DNA of 64,000 nucleotides from Ensifer aridi (GTDB taxonomy: Bacteria > Pseudomonadota > Alphaproteobacteria > Rhizobiales > Rhizobiaceae): assembly GCF_002078505.1 (NCBI RefSeq), contig NZ_LUAV01000004.1, forward strand, positions 569,336 to 633,335, written 5' to 3'. Under the pieces are notes generated by a model. The model did no database searches. It saw only the letters and a list, made by a program, of their open reading frames with translations, and was not told the origin of the DNA. Every line of letters begins with the position of its first letter. Position 1 is the stretch's first letter. Below, in pieces: positions 10,003 to 20,251 of this stretch. The position numbers were made by a program, and so were the translations under genes.

Positions 10003-10617
10003 ATGGGTCTGCAGGTTCTTTTTTTCTATCTCTTTGCCTTCATCGCCGTGGCATCGGCATTCATGGTCATCGCGGCCAAGAATCCGGTCTATTCTGTTCT
10101 GTTCCTGATCCTGACCTTCTTCAATGCGGCAGGGCTTTTCCTCCTCACCGGTGCCGAGTTCCTGGCGATGATCCTGCTCGTCGTCTATGTCGGCGCGGTG
10201 GCGGTGCTCTTCCTCTTCGTCGTCATGATGCTCGACATCGATTTCGCCGAGCTTCGTGCGGGTGTGCTTGAATACGCGCCGATCGGAGCTCTGATCGGAC
10301 TGATCCTCGCGGCGGAGCTTATCATCGTCGTTGGTGGATCGGCTTTCTCGCCGGAAATCGCCAAGGGTATCGCCATGCCGATCCCGCCGATCAGCGAGCG
10401 GACCAACACGGCTGCGCTCGGCGACGTCCTCTATACCCACTACATCTACTTCTTCCAGATCGCGGGGCTGGTGCTGCTCGTCGCCATGATCGGCGCCATC
10501 GTGCTCACTCTGCGTCACCGTCAGAACATCAAGCGTCAGGACATTCCGCGCCAGGTTGCCCGCACGCCCGAGACCGCCGTCGAGGTGGTCACGGTCAAGC
10601 CGGGGCAGGGCATCTAA
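10003..10617 (+). CDS. nuoJ: NADH-quinone oxidoreductase subunit J (ND6)
   Basis: NuoJ is a membrane-arm subunit with five predicted transmembrane helices (around 5-22, 28-46, 52-75, 90-112 and 145-165). The ATG at 10003 gives 204 residues starting [11 protein letters not shown], matching where the first helix should begin. An in-frame ATG at 9973 would add a basic decapeptide (MPSKTKKAPI) and cannot be excluded. The conserved helix 3 segment ([20 protein letters not shown]), involved in coupling, is intact. nuoK follows after 29 bases. Confidence 0.95.
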   Translation: MGLQVLFFYLFAFIAVASAFMVIAAKNPVYSVLFLILTFFNAAGLFLLTGAEFLAMILLVVYVGAVAVLFLFVVMMLDIDFAELRAGVLEYAPIGALIGLILAAELIIVVGGSAFSPEIAKGIAMPIPPISERTNTAALGDVLYTHYIYFFQIAGLVLLVAMIGAIVLTLRHRQNIKRQDIPRQVARTPETAVEVVTVKPGQGI

Positions 10618-10646
10618 TCGCGACGCGAGGTCGAGGGACTACACTC

Positions 10647-10955
10647 ATGGAAATCGGCATTTCCCACTATCTGACCGTCAGCGCCATTCTCTTCACGCTT
10701 GGCGTCTTCGGCATCTTCCTCAACCGGAAGAACGTCATCATCATCCTGATGTCGGTGGAACTCATTCTGCTCGCGGTCAACATCAACATGGTGGCGTTCT
10801 CGGCTTTCCTGAACGACATCACCGGTCAGGTCTTCGCGCTGTTCATTCTGACGGTGGCCGCCGCGGAAGCGGCCATCGGACTTGCAATTCTCGTCGTCTT
10901 CTATCGAAACCGCGGCTCGATCGCCGTCGAAGACGTCAACATGATGAAGGGCTGA
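10647..10955 (+). CDS. nuoK: NADH-quinone oxidoreductase subunit K (ND4L)
   Basis: This small 102-residue membrane subunit has three transmembrane helices. The two membrane-buried glutamates required for proton translocation in this family are present at Glu38 ([11 protein letters not shown]) and Glu74 ([10 protein letters not shown]). nuoL begins seven bases after its stop. Length is typical. Confidence 0.97.
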   Translation: MEIGISHYLTVSAILFTLGVFGIFLNRKNVIIILMSVELILLAVNINMVAFSAFLNDITGQVFALFILTVAAAEAAIGLAILVVFYRNRGSIAVEDVNMMKG

Positions 10956-10962
10956 CAGGGCT

Positions 10963-12957
10963 ATGGACACCATCATCAAGGCTATCGTCTTTCTGCCTCT
11001 GATCGGCTTCCTGATCGCCGGCCTCCTCGGCACGCAGATCGGTGCCAAAGCATCCGAATATGTGACCAGCGGCCTGATGCTGATCGCGCTCGCGCTTTCC
11101 TGGTTGGTCTTCTTCGACGTCGCCCTCGGCGAAGAGGAAATGATCAGGGTTTCGGTGCTGCGCTGGATCCAGTCCGGCGGCTTCGATGTCGAATGGGCCT
11201 TCCGCGTCGACACGCTGACCGCGGTCATGTTCGTCGTCGTCAACACGGTCTCGACGCTGGTGCATATCTACTCGATCGGATACATGCACCACGATCCCAA
11301 TCGCCCGCGCTTCTTCTCCTATCTGTCGCTCTTCACCTTCGCGATGCTGATGCTCATCACGTCGGACAACCTCCTGCAGATGTTCTTCGGCTGGGAGGGC
11401 GTGGGTCTGGCGTCCTATCTGTTGATCGGCTTCTGGTACAAGAAGCCTTCGGCCAATGCCGCGGCGATCAAGGCGTTCATCGTCAACCGCGTCGGCGACT
11501 TCGGTTTCTCGCTCGGCATCTTCTCAGTCTTCGTGCTCTTCGGTTCGATCAACCTCGAGACGATCTTTGCCGCCGCGCAGAGCTATCTGCCGGCCGAGGG
11601 CGCCGGGGCAGGGGAGGCCGTCATCAACCTGTTCGGCATGCAGCTCGACAAGGCGGATGCCTTGACCGCGACCTGCCTGCTGCTCTTCATGGGCGCGATG
11701 GGTAAGTCAGCGCAGTTCCTGCTGCACACCTGGCTGCCGGACGCCATGGAAGGCCCGACGCCGGTCTCGGCCCTCATCCATGCCGCGACCATGGTAACCG
11801 CCGGCGTCTTCCTCGTCGCCCGCATGTCGCCGCTCTTCGAACTTTCGCCGGACGCGCTGACGGTGGTCACGCTCATCGGTGCGATCACCGCCTTCTTCGC
11901 GGCGACCGTCGGTCTCGTGCAAAATGACATCAAGCGCGTCATCGCCTATTCGACCTGCTCGCAGCTCGGCTACATGTTCGTGGCGCTCGGCGTCGGCGCC
12001 TACGGCGCTGCCATCTTCCACCTGTTCACGCATGCCTTCTTCAAGGCGCTCCTGTTCCTCGGCGCGGGCTCCGTCATTCACGCCGTCGACGGTGAGCAGG
12101 ACATGCGCTACATGGGCGGCCTGCGCACGCACATTCCGGTCACCTACTGGATGATGTTCATCGGCACGATTGCACTGACCGGCGTCGGCATTCCCGGCAC
12201 GGTCATCGGCACGGCGGGCTTCTTCTCGAAGGATGCGATCATCGAATCCACCTTCGCGTCGCATAGCATCGTTTCCGGCTTCGCCTTCGCGCTGCTCGTC
12301 ATCGCGGCGCTCTTCACCAGCTTCTATTCCTGGCGCCTGACCTTCATGACCTTCCACGGCAGGCCGCGTGCTTCCTCCGATGTCATGCATCACGTGCACG
12401 AGTCGCCCCAGGTGATGCTGGTGCCGCTCTACGTCCTCGCTCTCGGCGCGCTCGTCGCAGGCTTCCTGTTCCACGACTATTTCTTCGGCCACCATTATGC
12501 CGAATTCTGGCAGGGCTCGCTCTTCACGTTGCCCGAGAACGAGATCCTCGAGGAATACCACCACGTTCCGCTGTGGGTGAAGTGGAGCCCGTTCGTCGCC
12601 ATGGCGCTCGGCCTGTACACAGCCTGGTACATGTACATCCGCTCGCCGGAGACGCCGAAATATCTCGCTGAGCAGCATCGCGGTCTTTACCAGTTCCTGC
12701 TCAACAAGTGGTACTTCGACGAACTCTACGATTTCCTGTTCGTCCGTACCGCCAAGCGTCTCGGCACCTTCCTTTGGAAGGAGGGTGACGGCCGCGTCAT
12801 CGACGGCTTCGGTCCGAACGGGATCGCGGCGCGCGTTCTCGACGTGACCGATCGCGTTGTCCGGCTGCAAACCGGTTACCTTTATCACTACGCGTTCGCC
12901 ATGCTGATCGGCATCGCTGCGCTCGTTACCTGGATGATGCTCGGGAGTTCCTTCTGA
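10963..12957 (+). CDS. nuoL: NADH-quinone oxidoreductase subunit L (ND5)
   Basis: NuoL is the distal antiporter-like proton-pumping subunit. The 664-residue protein has about 16 helices, including the C-terminal lateral helix region. Seen in sequence are the helix with the essential Glu ([18 protein letters not shown]), the broken-helix segment [20 protein letters not shown] with its conserved His and Lys environment, and [18 protein letters not shown]. Its stop overlaps the nuoM start (ATGA at 12957). Length is normal. Confidence 0.97.
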   Translation: MDTIIKAIVFLPLIGFLIAGLLGTQIGAKASEYVTSGLMLIALALSWLVFFDVALGEEEMIRVSVLRWIQSGGFDVEWAFRVDTLTAVMFVVVNTVSTLVHIYSIGYMHHDPNRPRFFSYLSLFTFAMLMLITSDNLLQMFFGWEGVGLASYLLIGFWYKKPSANAAAIKAFIVNRVGDFGFSLGIFSVFVLFGSINLETIFAAAQSYLPAEGAGAGEAVINLFGMQLDKADALTATCLLLFMGAMGKSAQFLLHTWLPDAMEGPTPVSALIHAATMVTAGVFLVARMSPLFELSPDALTVVTLIGAITAFFAATVGLVQNDIKRVIAYSTCSQLGYMFVALGVGAYGAAIFHLFTHAFFKALLFLGAGSVIHAVDGEQDMRYMGGLRTHIPVTYWMMFIGTIALTGVGIPGTVIGTAGFFSKDAIIESTFASHSIVSGFAFALLVIAALFTSFYSWRLTFMTFHGRPRASSDVMHHVHESPQVMLVPLYVLALGALVAGFLFHDYFFGHHYAEFWQGSLFTLPENEILEEYHHVPLWVKWSPFVAMALGLYTAWYMYIRSPETPKYLAEQHRGLYQFLLNKWYFDELYDFLFVRTAKRLGTFLWKEGDGRVIDGFGPNGIAARVLDVTDRVVRLQTGYLYHYAFAMLIGIAALVTWMMLGSSF

Positions 12958-14468
12958 TGACCGATTGGCCCGTACTTTCCGCGGTCACCTTCATGCCGCT
13001 CGTCGGCGTTCTGCTTCTCTTGCTGACGAGGGAAGACAGCGCCTACGGCCGCCGCAACATCCTGAACGTCTCGCTGCTGACGACGATCTTCACTTTCCTG
13101 GTATCGCTCTACGTCTGGTATCAGTTCGACCCGTCGAACCCCGGCTTCCAGATGGTCGAGAAGCACGGATGGCTTGGCACGGGCATTTCCTACCATCTCG
13201 GCATCGACGGCATCTCGGTGCTGTTCCTCCCGCTGACGGCGCTCCTGATGCCGTTCTGCGTGCTTGCGAGCTGGGTAACGATCGAGAAGCGCCTCAAGGA
13301 ATACATGATCGCGTTTCTCATCCTGGAAACGCTGATGCTCGGCGTCTTCGTTTCGCTCGATATCGTGCTCTTCTACGTGTTCTTCGAAGCCGGCCTCATC
13401 CCGATGTTCATCATCATCGGAGTCTGGGGCGGCAGGGACCGCGTCTACGCCAGTTACAAGTTCTTCCTGTACACTCTGCTCGGCTCGGTGCTGATGCTGC
13501 TTGCCATCATGGCGATGTACTGGCAGGCCGGCACCACCGACATCACCGAACTGCTCAAATACAATTTTCCGCGCGAGATGCAGACCTGGTTATGGCTCGC
13601 CTTCTTCGCATCGTTTGCGGTGAAGATGCCGATGTGGCCGGTGCACACCTGGCTTCCGGACGCGCACGTGCAGGCGCCGACGGCAGGGTCGGTCATCCTG
13701 GCCGGCATCCTCCTGAAGCTCGGCGGCTACGGCTTCCTGCGTTTCTCGCTGCCGATGTTCCCGCTGGCGTCGGACTTCTTCGCGCCGCTCGTCTATACGC
13801 TCTCGATCATCGCCATCATCTACACCTCGCTGGTGGCGATGATGCAGACCGACATCAAGAAGCTCATCGCTTACTCTTCGGTCGCCCACATGGGCTACGT
13901 GACGATGGGGACCTTCGCCGCCAACATCCAAGGCGTGCAGGGCGCCATCTTCCAGATGCTCTCGCACGGCATCGTATCCGGCGCGCTCTTCCTTTGCGTC
14001 GGCGTCGTCTATGACCGGCTGCACACACGCGAGATCGCCGCCTATGGCGGTCTTGTCAACAACATGCCGAAATACGCCGTCGCCTTCATGGTCTTCACCA
14101 TGGCCAATGTCGGGCTTCCGGGGACCTCGGGCTTCGTCGGTGAAGTCTTGACGTTGGTCGGCGCCTTCCGCGCAAACACCTGGGTTGCCCTCTTTGCGAC
14201 GACCGGCGTTATCCTATCCGCCGCCTATGCGCTCTGGCTCTATCGCCGGGTCATTTTCGGCGCACTCGAGAAGGAAAGCCTGAAAGCGCTGCTCGATCTT
14301 TCCACCCGCGAGAAAGTAATCCTCTATCCGCTGGTGATCCTGACGATCTTCTTCGGTGTCTATCCGGCACCGGTCTTCGATGCGACCGCGGCCTCCGTGG
14401 ATCTTCTCGTCAACAACTACGCCGCAGCCCTGCAGGCGGCGCAAGACGTTGCGCTTTCGGTGCAATGA
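12957..14468 (+). CDS. nuoM: NADH-quinone oxidoreductase subunit M (ND4)
   Basis: NuoM is the second antiporter-like proton-pumping subunit, 503 residues with about 14 transmembrane helices. Conserved features are [17 protein letters not shown] with the essential Glu, [20 protein letters not shown], and [18 protein letters not shown]. The start codon shares bases with the nuoL stop, indicating translational coupling. nuoN follows after 19 bases. Confidence 0.97.
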   Translation: MTDWPVLSAVTFMPLVGVLLLLLTREDSAYGRRNILNVSLLTTIFTFLVSLYVWYQFDPSNPGFQMVEKHGWLGTGISYHLGIDGISVLFLPLTALLMPFCVLASWVTIEKRLKEYMIAFLILETLMLGVFVSLDIVLFYVFFEAGLIPMFIIIGVWGGRDRVYASYKFFLYTLLGSVLMLLAIMAMYWQAGTTDITELLKYNFPREMQTWLWLAFFASFAVKMPMWPVHTWLPDAHVQAPTAGSVILAGILLKLGGYGFLRFSLPMFPLASDFFAPLVYTLSIIAIIYTSLVAMMQTDIKKLIAYSSVAHMGYVTMGTFAANIQGVQGAIFQMLSHGIVSGALFLCVGVVYDRLHTREIAAYGGLVNNMPKYAVAFMVFTMANVGLPGTSGFVGEVLTLVGAFRANTWVALFATTGVILSAAYALWLYRRVIFGALEKESLKALLDLSTREKVILYPLVILTIFFGVYPAPVFDATAASVDLLVNNYAAALQAAQDVALSVQ

Positions 14469-14487
14469 CCACAGGACGTGATTGGAC

Positions 14488-15930
14488 ATGACTGCTGAAA
14501 CCCTTATTGCAAGCCTGCAACTCTCGGTGCCCGAGCTGATCCTCGCGATCGGCGCGCTGGTGCTGCTGATGGTCGGCGTCTTTTCGAGCGAACGATCCGC
14601 GTCGACGGTGACCGGGCTGTCGGTGGCCGTGCTGATCATCGCCGGGCTGTGGCTCGTGCTGAAGATCGGCAATGGCGAGGCCTATGCCGGCGCGTTCCTT
14701 TCGGACCCGTTCGCGAAGTTCATGAAGGTCCTGGCATTGATCGGTTCGATCACCGTGATGGTGATGACCGTCGGTCATGCCCGCTCGGCACAGATCGACC
14801 GTTTCGAGTTCCCGGTACTGCTGCTGCTTGCGACTCTCGGCATGCTGCTGATGATCTCGGCCAACGACCTGATCTCGCTTTATCTGTCGCTCGAGCTGCA
14901 GTCGCTCTCGCTGTACGTCGTGGCGGCGATCAACCGTGACAGCATCCGTTCGACGGAGGCCGGTCTCAAATATTTCGTTCTCGGCGCCCTTTCATCGGGC
15001 ATGCTGCTTTATGGCATGTCGCTCGTCTATGGCTTCACCGGCCATACCGGCTTCGAAGAGATTGCGGCGGCACTGACGGCGGAGGGTCGTTCACTGGGCC
15101 TCATCTTCGGGCTGGTATTCATCCTTGCCGGCCTCGCCTTCAAGATCTCCGCCGTTCCGTTCCATATGTGGACGCCGGACGTCTATGAAGGCGCACCGAC
15201 ACCGGTGACTGCCTTCTTTGCCGGCGCGCCGAAGGTTGCGGCCATGGCGATGCTCGTCCGCATCGTCATCGACGCCTTCGAACCGGTCGTCGCCGACTGG
15301 CAGCAGATCGTCGTCTTCATCTCGATCGCCTCCATGCTGCTCGGCTCCTTCGCTGCGATCGGCCAGCGCAACATCAAGCGGCTGATGGCCTATTCCTCGA
15401 TCGGCCACATGGGCTATGCACTGGTGGGACTTGCTGCCGGCTCGATGGCGGGCGTGCGCGGCGTGATCCTCTACATGCTCATCTACATGGTCATGACGCT
15501 CGGCACCTTTGCCTGCATTCTCGCCATGCGCCGCAGGGACGGCGAGCACGTCGAGGGGATCGACGACCTCGCCGGCCTGTCGCAGACCAACCCGTTCATG
15601 GCGACCGTGCTGACGATCCTCATGTTCTCGCTCGCGGGTATCCCGCCGCTTGCCGGCTTTTTCGCCAAGTACTTCGTCTTCGTTGCGGCGATCGAGGCGC
15701 AACTCTATGCGCTGGCGATTATCGGTGTGCTCGCTTCCGTCGTGGGCGCCTATTATTACCTGCGCGTCATCAAGGTCATGTGGTTCGACGAAGCCAAGGG
15801 CGAGTTTGCCCGTACGGCCGGCGAATTGCGGCTGGTCTTCGGACTGTCCGGCCTCTTCGTGCTCGGCTACGTGCTGATCGGCGGCCCGCTTGGAAACGCC
15901 GCGGAAGCCGCGGCCCGGACTTTCTTTTGA
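14488..15930 (+). CDS. nuoN: NADH-quinone oxidoreductase subunit N (ND2)
   Basis: NuoN is the proximal antiporter-like subunit and last structural gene of the operon: 480 residues and about 14 helices. The ATG at 14488 gives [11 protein letters not shown]; an in-frame TTG two codons earlier is not needed. Hallmarks are [20 protein letters not shown] with the key Glu, [20 protein letters not shown], and [20 protein letters not shown]. The stop overlaps the likely TTG start of birA, so the biotin ligase is probably read from the same mRNA. Confidence 0.96.
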   Translation: MTAETLIASLQLSVPELILAIGALVLLMVGVFSSERSASTVTGLSVAVLIIAGLWLVLKIGNGEAYAGAFLSDPFAKFMKVLALIGSITVMVMTVGHARSAQIDRFEFPVLLLLATLGMLLMISANDLISLYLSLELQSLSLYVVAAINRDSIRSTEAGLKYFVLGALSSGMLLYGMSLVYGFTGHTGFEEIAAALTAEGRSLGLIFGLVFILAGLAFKISAVPFHMWTPDVYEGAPTPVTAFFAGAPKVAAMAMLVRIVIDAFEPVVADWQQIVVFISIASMLLGSFAAIGQRNIKRLMAYSSIGHMGYALVGLAAGSMAGVRGVILYMLIYMVMTLGTFACILAMRRRDGEHVEGIDDLAGLSQTNPFMATVLTILMFSLAGIPPLAGFFAKYFVFVAAIEAQLYALAIIGVLASVVGAYYYLRVIKVMWFDEAKGEFARTAGELRLVFGLSGLFVLGYVLIGGPLGNAAEAAARTFF

Positions 15931-16706
15931 CCGGCGGACCAGCCGGCGGCCGGATTTCGCCTGACGATTTCCGGCATGTCTCGCTTGCGGAAACCGTCTC
16001 GACCAACAGCGAGTGCCTGGCAAGGGCGCGGGAGGGTGATCCAGGCAATCTCTGGATCACTGCAACGCGCCAGACCGGGGGCAGGGGGCGGCGCGGCCGC
16101 GCCTGGTTCTCGGAGCCCGGCAATCTCTATGCATCGCTGCTCCTCATCGATCCGGCGCCGGTCGAAAAACTGCACTCGCTGCCGCTCGCTGCGGCGGTCG
16201 CCGTTCACCGGGCGATTCGGCGGGTAATGCCGCCGGGCTCGCCCGAGGTGGCGATCAAGTGGCCGAACGACATCCTCATCGACGGGCGGAAGACCTGCGG
16301 CATTCTCCTCGAAGGGGAGAGCCTGCCGGACGGACGCCACGCGCTGGTGATCGGCTGTGGCATCAACGTCGCAACCATCCCGGCGGAAGCGCTTTATCCG
16401 GTTACTTCGCTGCGGCTAGCGGGCGCGACGATCTCGCCTGAAGAGCTTTTTGCGCATCTCTTCGTGACGATGGCCGAGACGCTTGCCACCTGGAATCATG
16501 GCGCCGGCGTCGCATCGATCATCGCCGAGTGGCGCGCCGCGGCCAGGGGTGTTGGCGAGGCGATCACCGTCAACCTCCCCGACCGGTCGCTTTCCGGCCG
16601 TTTTGTCGGTATTGATCAGGACGGCCGGCTGATACTCGACACGGGCTCCGGCGCGCCGCAGGCGATCGCGGCGGGGGACGTATTTTTTCGGATGAATGAG
16701 AAATAG
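15927..16706 (+). CDS. birA: Biotin--[acetyl-CoA-carboxylase] ligase (BirA, non-repressor type)
   Basis: This enzyme adenylates biotin and transfers it to the lysine of biotin carrier proteins such as AccB, encoded about 44 kb away at 60592-61065. The domain begins [18 protein letters not shown]. It has the biotinyl-AMP loop [11 protein letters not shown] and the central strand [20 protein letters not shown]. There is no N-terminal helix-turn-helix, so it should not be a DNA-binding repressor. No ATG is available: the best start is the TTG at 15927, overlapping the nuoN stop, giving about 259 residues. rnj follows after 14 bases. Confidence 0.92.
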   Translation: MTGGPAGGRISPDDFRHVSLAETVSTNSECLARAREGDPGNLWITATRQTGGRGRRGRAWFSEPGNLYASLLLIDPAPVEKLHSLPLAAAVAVHRAIRRVMPPGSPEVAIKWPNDILIDGRKTCGILLEGESLPDGRHALVIGCGINVATIPAEALYPVTSLRLAGATISPEELFAHLFVTMAETLATWNHGAGVASIIAEWRAAARGVGEAITVNLPDRSLSGRFVGIDQDGRLILDTGSGAPQAIAAGDVFFRMNEK

Positions 16707-16720
16707 AGGCGCATCAAGAA

Positions 16721-18388
16721 ATGGCGCAGGACGAAGAATTGGTGTTCTTGCCGCTCGGCGGCGTCGGCGAAATCGGCATGAACCTCGGCCTTTACGGCTA
16801 TGGCAAGCCGGGCAACCGCCAATGGATCATGGTCGATTGCGGCGTGACCTTTCCCGGGCCGGAGCTGCCCGGCGTCGAATTGGTGCTGCCCGATATCGGC
16901 TTCCTGGCAGAGGAACGGCGCAATCTGAAGGCGATCATCATCACGCATGCGCATGAGGACCATTATGGTGCGCTCAACGATCTGTGGCCCGGCCTGAACG
17001 TTCCCGTCTATGCTTCGCCCTTCACCGCCGGAATGCTGGAGGCCAAGCGCGACTTCGAGAAGAGCCGCGGCGAGATCCCGATCACGATCTTCAAGGCGGG
17101 CGACCGCATCAATATCGGCCCCTTCAGCATCGAGGCTGTTGGCGTCAATCATTCGATCCCGGAGCCGATGTCGCTGATCATCCGCACTCCGCTTGGCACT
17201 GTCGTGCATACGGGCGACTGGAAGATCGACCTCGAGCCTTCCTTGGGACCGATGACCAACGAGGGGCGCTTCCGACAGATCGGCGAAGAAGGCGTGCTGG
17301 CGCTCGTTTGCGATTCGACCAATGCGCTGCGCGACGGTGTATCGCCGTCCGAACGGGAGGTTTCGCAAAGTCTGGCGAAGATCATCGCGAACGCCGAGGG
17401 GCGGGTCGGCATCACCACCTTCTCCTCCAACGTCGGACGCATCCGGTCGGTCGCGGAAGCGGCTGAGGCTGCCGGCCGCGATGTGCTGCTGCTCGGCAGT
17501 TCGATGAAGCGCGTCGTCGATGTCGCGAAGGACATCGGCATCATGGAGGGGCTGAGGCCGTTCCTGGCTGAGGACGAGTTCGGCTACATTCCGCGCGACA
17601 AGGTCGTGGTCATCCTGACGGGCAGTCAGGGGGAGCCGCGCGCGGCCCTTGCCAAGATCGCCCGCGACGAGATGCGCAATGTGGCGTTCTCGGCCGGCGA
17701 CACGATTGTCTTCTCGTCGCGCACCATCCCCGGCAACGAAAAGGCGATCAATGACATCAAGAACGGCTTGATCGAGCAGGGCATCCACATCATCACCGAC
17801 AGCGATGCGCTGGTGCATGTCTCCGGCCATCCGCGTCGCAACGAACTGCAGCAGATGTATCAATGGCTAAAGCCTGAGATCGTCGTGCCGGTGCACGGCG
17901 AGGCGGCGCATCTGACGGCGCATGCCGAGCTTGCGCTGCAGTCGGGCATCGCCAATGTGCCGAAGTTGCGCAACGGCCAAATTCTGCGGCTTGCGCCAGG
18001 CCCGGCGGAGGTCGTCGACGAAGCGCCGCATGGCCGCATTTACAAGGACGGGACTCTGATCGGCGATTTCGACGAGATGGGGATCGGCGAGCGCCGCAAG
18101 CTCTCCTTTGCCGGCCACGTCGCCGTCAATGTCGTGCTCGACAACCGCTATGATTTCCTGGGCGACCCAGATGTCGTTCCGATCGGCCTTCCCGAATATG
18201 ACGACGAGGGCGAGGCGATGGACGACACGCTCTACGATGCGGTGCTGGGCGCGGTGGAGAGCATCCCGCGGGCGAAGCGGAAGGATCTCGCGATGCTGCA
18301 GGAAGCGGTTCGCCGCGCGGTGCGCAGCACGGCCAATCAGATCTGGGGTAAGAAACCGGTCGTGACGGTCTTTGTCACCAAAGTCTGA
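16721..18388 (+). CDS. rnj: Ribonuclease J
   Basis: This beta-CASP metallo-beta-lactamase RNase has 5'-to-3' exonuclease and endonuclease activity, with roles in rRNA 5' maturation and mRNA decay. The 555-residue protein has the metal-binding motif HAHEDH (His76, His78, Asp80, His81), HTGDWKID, the beta-CASP region around 200-350, and the motif-C region SGHPRRNELQQMYQWLKP followed by VPVHGE. It sits in the nuoN-birA-rnj arrangement, a conserved order in Rhizobiales. Length is typical. Confidence 0.94.
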   Translation: MAQDEELVFLPLGGVGEIGMNLGLYGYGKPGNRQWIMVDCGVTFPGPELPGVELVLPDIGFLAEERRNLKAIIITHAHEDHYGALNDLWPGLNVPVYASPFTAGMLEAKRDFEKSRGEIPITIFKAGDRINIGPFSIEAVGVNHSIPEPMSLIIRTPLGTVVHTGDWKIDLEPSLGPMTNEGRFRQIGEEGVLALVCDSTNALRDGVSPSEREVSQSLAKIIANAEGRVGITTFSSNVGRIRSVAEAAEAAGRDVLLLGSSMKRVVDVAKDIGIMEGLRPFLAEDEFGYIPRDKVVVILTGSQGEPRAALAKIARDEMRNVAFSAGDTIVFSSRTIPGNEKAINDIKNGLIEQGIHIITDSDALVHVSGHPRRNELQQMYQWLKPEIVVPVHGEAAHLTAHAELALQSGIANVPKLRNGQILRLAPGPAEVVDEAPHGRIYKDGTLIGDFDEMGIGERRKLSFAGHVAVNVVLDNRYDFLGDPDVVPIGLPEYDDEGEAMDDTLYDAVLGAVESIPRAKRKDLAMLQEAVRRAVRSTANQIWGKKPVVTVFVTKV

Positions 18389-18539
18389 TTTTTCATGTGC
18401 TTCCAGCGGTGTAAAGCTTGGTGTTCTTGGATTGCCATCGATCCAAGTACCTGCAGCAGTTCGAAGCGCTACGACGATTCCTATGCGTCCGACTGAACCG
18501 CGCAGCGCTAGGGGCTGATACTGAAGGGTGGGAGGCTCG

Positions 18540-18944
18540 ATGCTCGGAAGAGTGAACCATGTGGCGATCGCCGTGCCGGATCTGTCGTCCGCCGCCGAGA
18601 GCTATCGATCGACGCTCGGAGCCGTGGTGACAGAGCCGCAGGCGTTGCCAGAGCACGGCGTGACCGTGGTGTTCGTGACGCTTCCCAACACCAAGGTGGA
18701 ATTGCTCGAGCCGCTCGGCGAGGCCTCGCCGATTGCGGCTTTCCTGGAGAAGAACCCGGCCGGCGGCATGCATCACATCTGCTACGAGGTTGCGGACATC
18801 ATCGCGGCACGCAATCGGCTGAGGCAGGCCGGGGCGCGCGTGCTCGGCGACGGCAATCCGAAGATCGGCGCGCATGGCAAACCGGTACTCTTCCTTCACC
18901 CCAAGGACTTCCAAGGGACCTTAATCGAACTCGAGGAGGTGTGA
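18540..18944 (+). CDS. mce: Methylmalonyl-CoA epimerase
   Basis: This vicinal-oxygen-chelate (glyoxalase-fold) enzyme interconverts (R)- and (S)-methylmalonyl-CoA in propionate and branched-chain catabolism. The 134-residue protein starts MLGRVNHVAIAVPDL, with the metal-ligand His in NHVAIAV and a second in GMHHICYEV. The C-terminal VLFLHPKDFQGTLIELEEV supplies the Glu ligand. The ATG at 18540 follows a GGGTGGGAGG ribosome binding site. A GTG four codons earlier overlaps that site and is rejected. Confidence 0.92.
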   Translation: MLGRVNHVAIAVPDLSSAAESYRSTLGAVVTEPQALPEHGVTVVFVTLPNTKVELLEPLGEASPIAAFLEKNPAGGMHHICYEVADIIAARNRLRQAGARVLGDGNPKIGAHGKPVLFLHPKDFQGTLIELEEV

Positions 18945-19126
18945 CAGTCGGGCGCGGGGCGCATATTTGCCGGGAGGCCCGCGCGGCGCTATAAGCCACC
19001 CCGGAACGTTTTGGAGCGTGGCTGCCGACATCCGACAGGCGGTGTGATCCGAACGCTTTCATGCGTGTCGTCGTACCTAATGCTGCACGGGTTTGGGCCG
19101 ACGTGCACTATCTTCGAGATCCCGGG

Positions 19127-19396
19127 ATGTCTCTGTTTTCGATCTTTGCCATCTACTTCATCATCTGGTGGATCACCCTATTCGCCGTATTGCCCTTCGG
19201 GGTTCGCACGCAGGCCGAGGAGAACGACGTCGTGCCGGGAAGCACGGAGAGCGCTCCGGCGCGGTTTCGCGCGCTGCGCGTCGTGCTGCTGACGACGGTC
19301 ATCGCCGCGATCATCCATCTCTGCTGGTACGTCTTCTCGGTGAAGCTTGGCTACGGCATCGACGCCATACCCCGTTTCGCGCCGAAATTTTATTGA
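19127..19396 (+). CDS. DUF1467 family membrane protein
   Basis: An 89-residue membrane protein of unknown function. Two transmembrane helices are visible: residues 2-23 (SIFAIYFIIWWITLFAVLPF) and 49-70, with a charged cytoplasmic-type loop (QAEENDVVPGSTESAP) between. The ATG at 19127 begins MSLFSIFAIYF; longer in-frame starts would add an unlikely N-terminus. DUF1467 proteins are small alphaproteobacterial membrane proteins, often found between mce and proS, as here. Confidence 0.85.
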   Translation: MSLFSIFAIYFIIWWITLFAVLPFGVRTQAEENDVVPGSTESAPARFRALRVVLLTTVIAAIIHLCWYVFSVKLGYGIDAIPRFAPKFY

Positions 19397-19631
19397 AGCA
19401 TGATGATCCACCGCGCGTTGCGCGTTGGGCAAAAACCGTGCCAAGGAGCAAAAGCCCTTGTTTAAGGGGTGCCGCTGTGTCGCTCGCAACCGGAGGTGCA
19501 GGGCGGGGCGTCGACATCATATCCGCAGGCCGGACGCAGCGGTGGCCCATTCGTCACGGGGGCGCCCACTTGACAGCCAAGGAATTGACATCTTCGCGCA
19601 ACTGCTTCGCTGTGGAGCGAAGAGAAAAACC

Positions 19632-19660
19632 AAAAAAAAACAAGGCCAAAGCCTTGTTTT
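19632..19660 (-). terminator. Strong intrinsic terminator, minus strand
   Basis: Read on the minus strand, GAAAACAAGGC pairs with GCCTTGTTTT around the loop TTTG, then a run of T continues to 19632. The stem is perfect over 10 base pairs. On the plus strand the same hairpin is followed by only four T, so it could also end weak plus-strand transcripts. Confidence 0.75.
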
Positions 19661-19780
19661 CAAGTTTCGCGTGATCTTTAATCCGTTTCCGGCGGCAGCG
19701 AACGAGCGCGCCTAAGATCTTATCCTCCCAAGACTTGACCGCGAATTTCGACAAGAATTTGGTCTTCTTGCCTCTTTTGT
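19632..19780 (-). ncRNA. Candidate small RNA with Rho-independent terminator (alpha-r9-like position)
   Basis: The 855-base gap between the DUF1467 gene and proS holds no convincing gene. On the minus strand a perfect 10-bp hairpin (arms 19651-19660 and 19637-19646, loop TTTG) is followed by nine T residues, a strong intrinsic terminator with no ORF in front of it. This suggests a transcript of roughly 150 nt ending near 19632. The 5' end is estimated. From memory, a trans-encoded sRNA of the alpha-r9 family, about 149 nt, lies next to proS in Sinorhizobium; the family assignment is tentative. Confidence 0.5.
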
Positions 19781-19859
19781 GAGCCGAAATTAGCTCAAAC
19801 ATTAGGCCCTGTCATCTGGTTTTTTTGCATTTTTGCTACAGTCGGGCAAAATTTTCCCG

Positions 19860-19889
19860 TTGACAGGAAGCGCCTTCGTCCTGTTACTA
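19860..19889 (+). promoter_or_regulatory. Candidate promoter upstream of proS
   Basis: TTGACA at 19860-19865 is a perfect -35 box. The best -10 after a 17-18 base spacer is TTACTA (19884-19889), which is weak. It would give a leader of about 360 bases before proS. The rest of 19397-20251 holds the candidate sRNA and otherwise nothing recognisable. Confidence 0.3.
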
Positions 19890-20251
19890 ACGTGCTCTTT
19901 TGACGCAGGCGATGCTCCCGTTTCCGTCTGGATATCCGCTCGCGCGTAGCCTTCTTGCCCTACAATGCCGCTTCAGGAGCAGTCTCGATCGCTGCGTGAT
20001 CCTGTTCATAGGTCGACCATGATCTGAGGAACTATGGAGCGGCGGCAGGGTTTCCTTCCGCGCGCGAAGCAGTTATGAACGCTGAACTCGAAGGCTTCCC
20101 GCCGGCGGTGCCGTCGGGAAAATCAAGAGCCCTATTTGAAAAGGCAACAGCCGCCTTCCCCTGGTCGCAGGGCGAAAAGGCCGGCCGAAGCACAACGTCA
20201 TTTCGCCCGAATCCATCGATAGTGCGAGAGTCACCAGTTCTGGAACCTGCC

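Noticed and set aside
19425..19802. Short frames on both strands between the DUF1467 gene and proS
   Set aside because: They have no ribosome binding sites, odd composition and overlap the terminator hairpin; a non-coding RNA explains the region better.
20075..20251. An N-terminal extension of ProS by 59 residues
   Set aside because: Known short-type ProS proteins begin at MRLSRYFMP; the extension has no family similarity.
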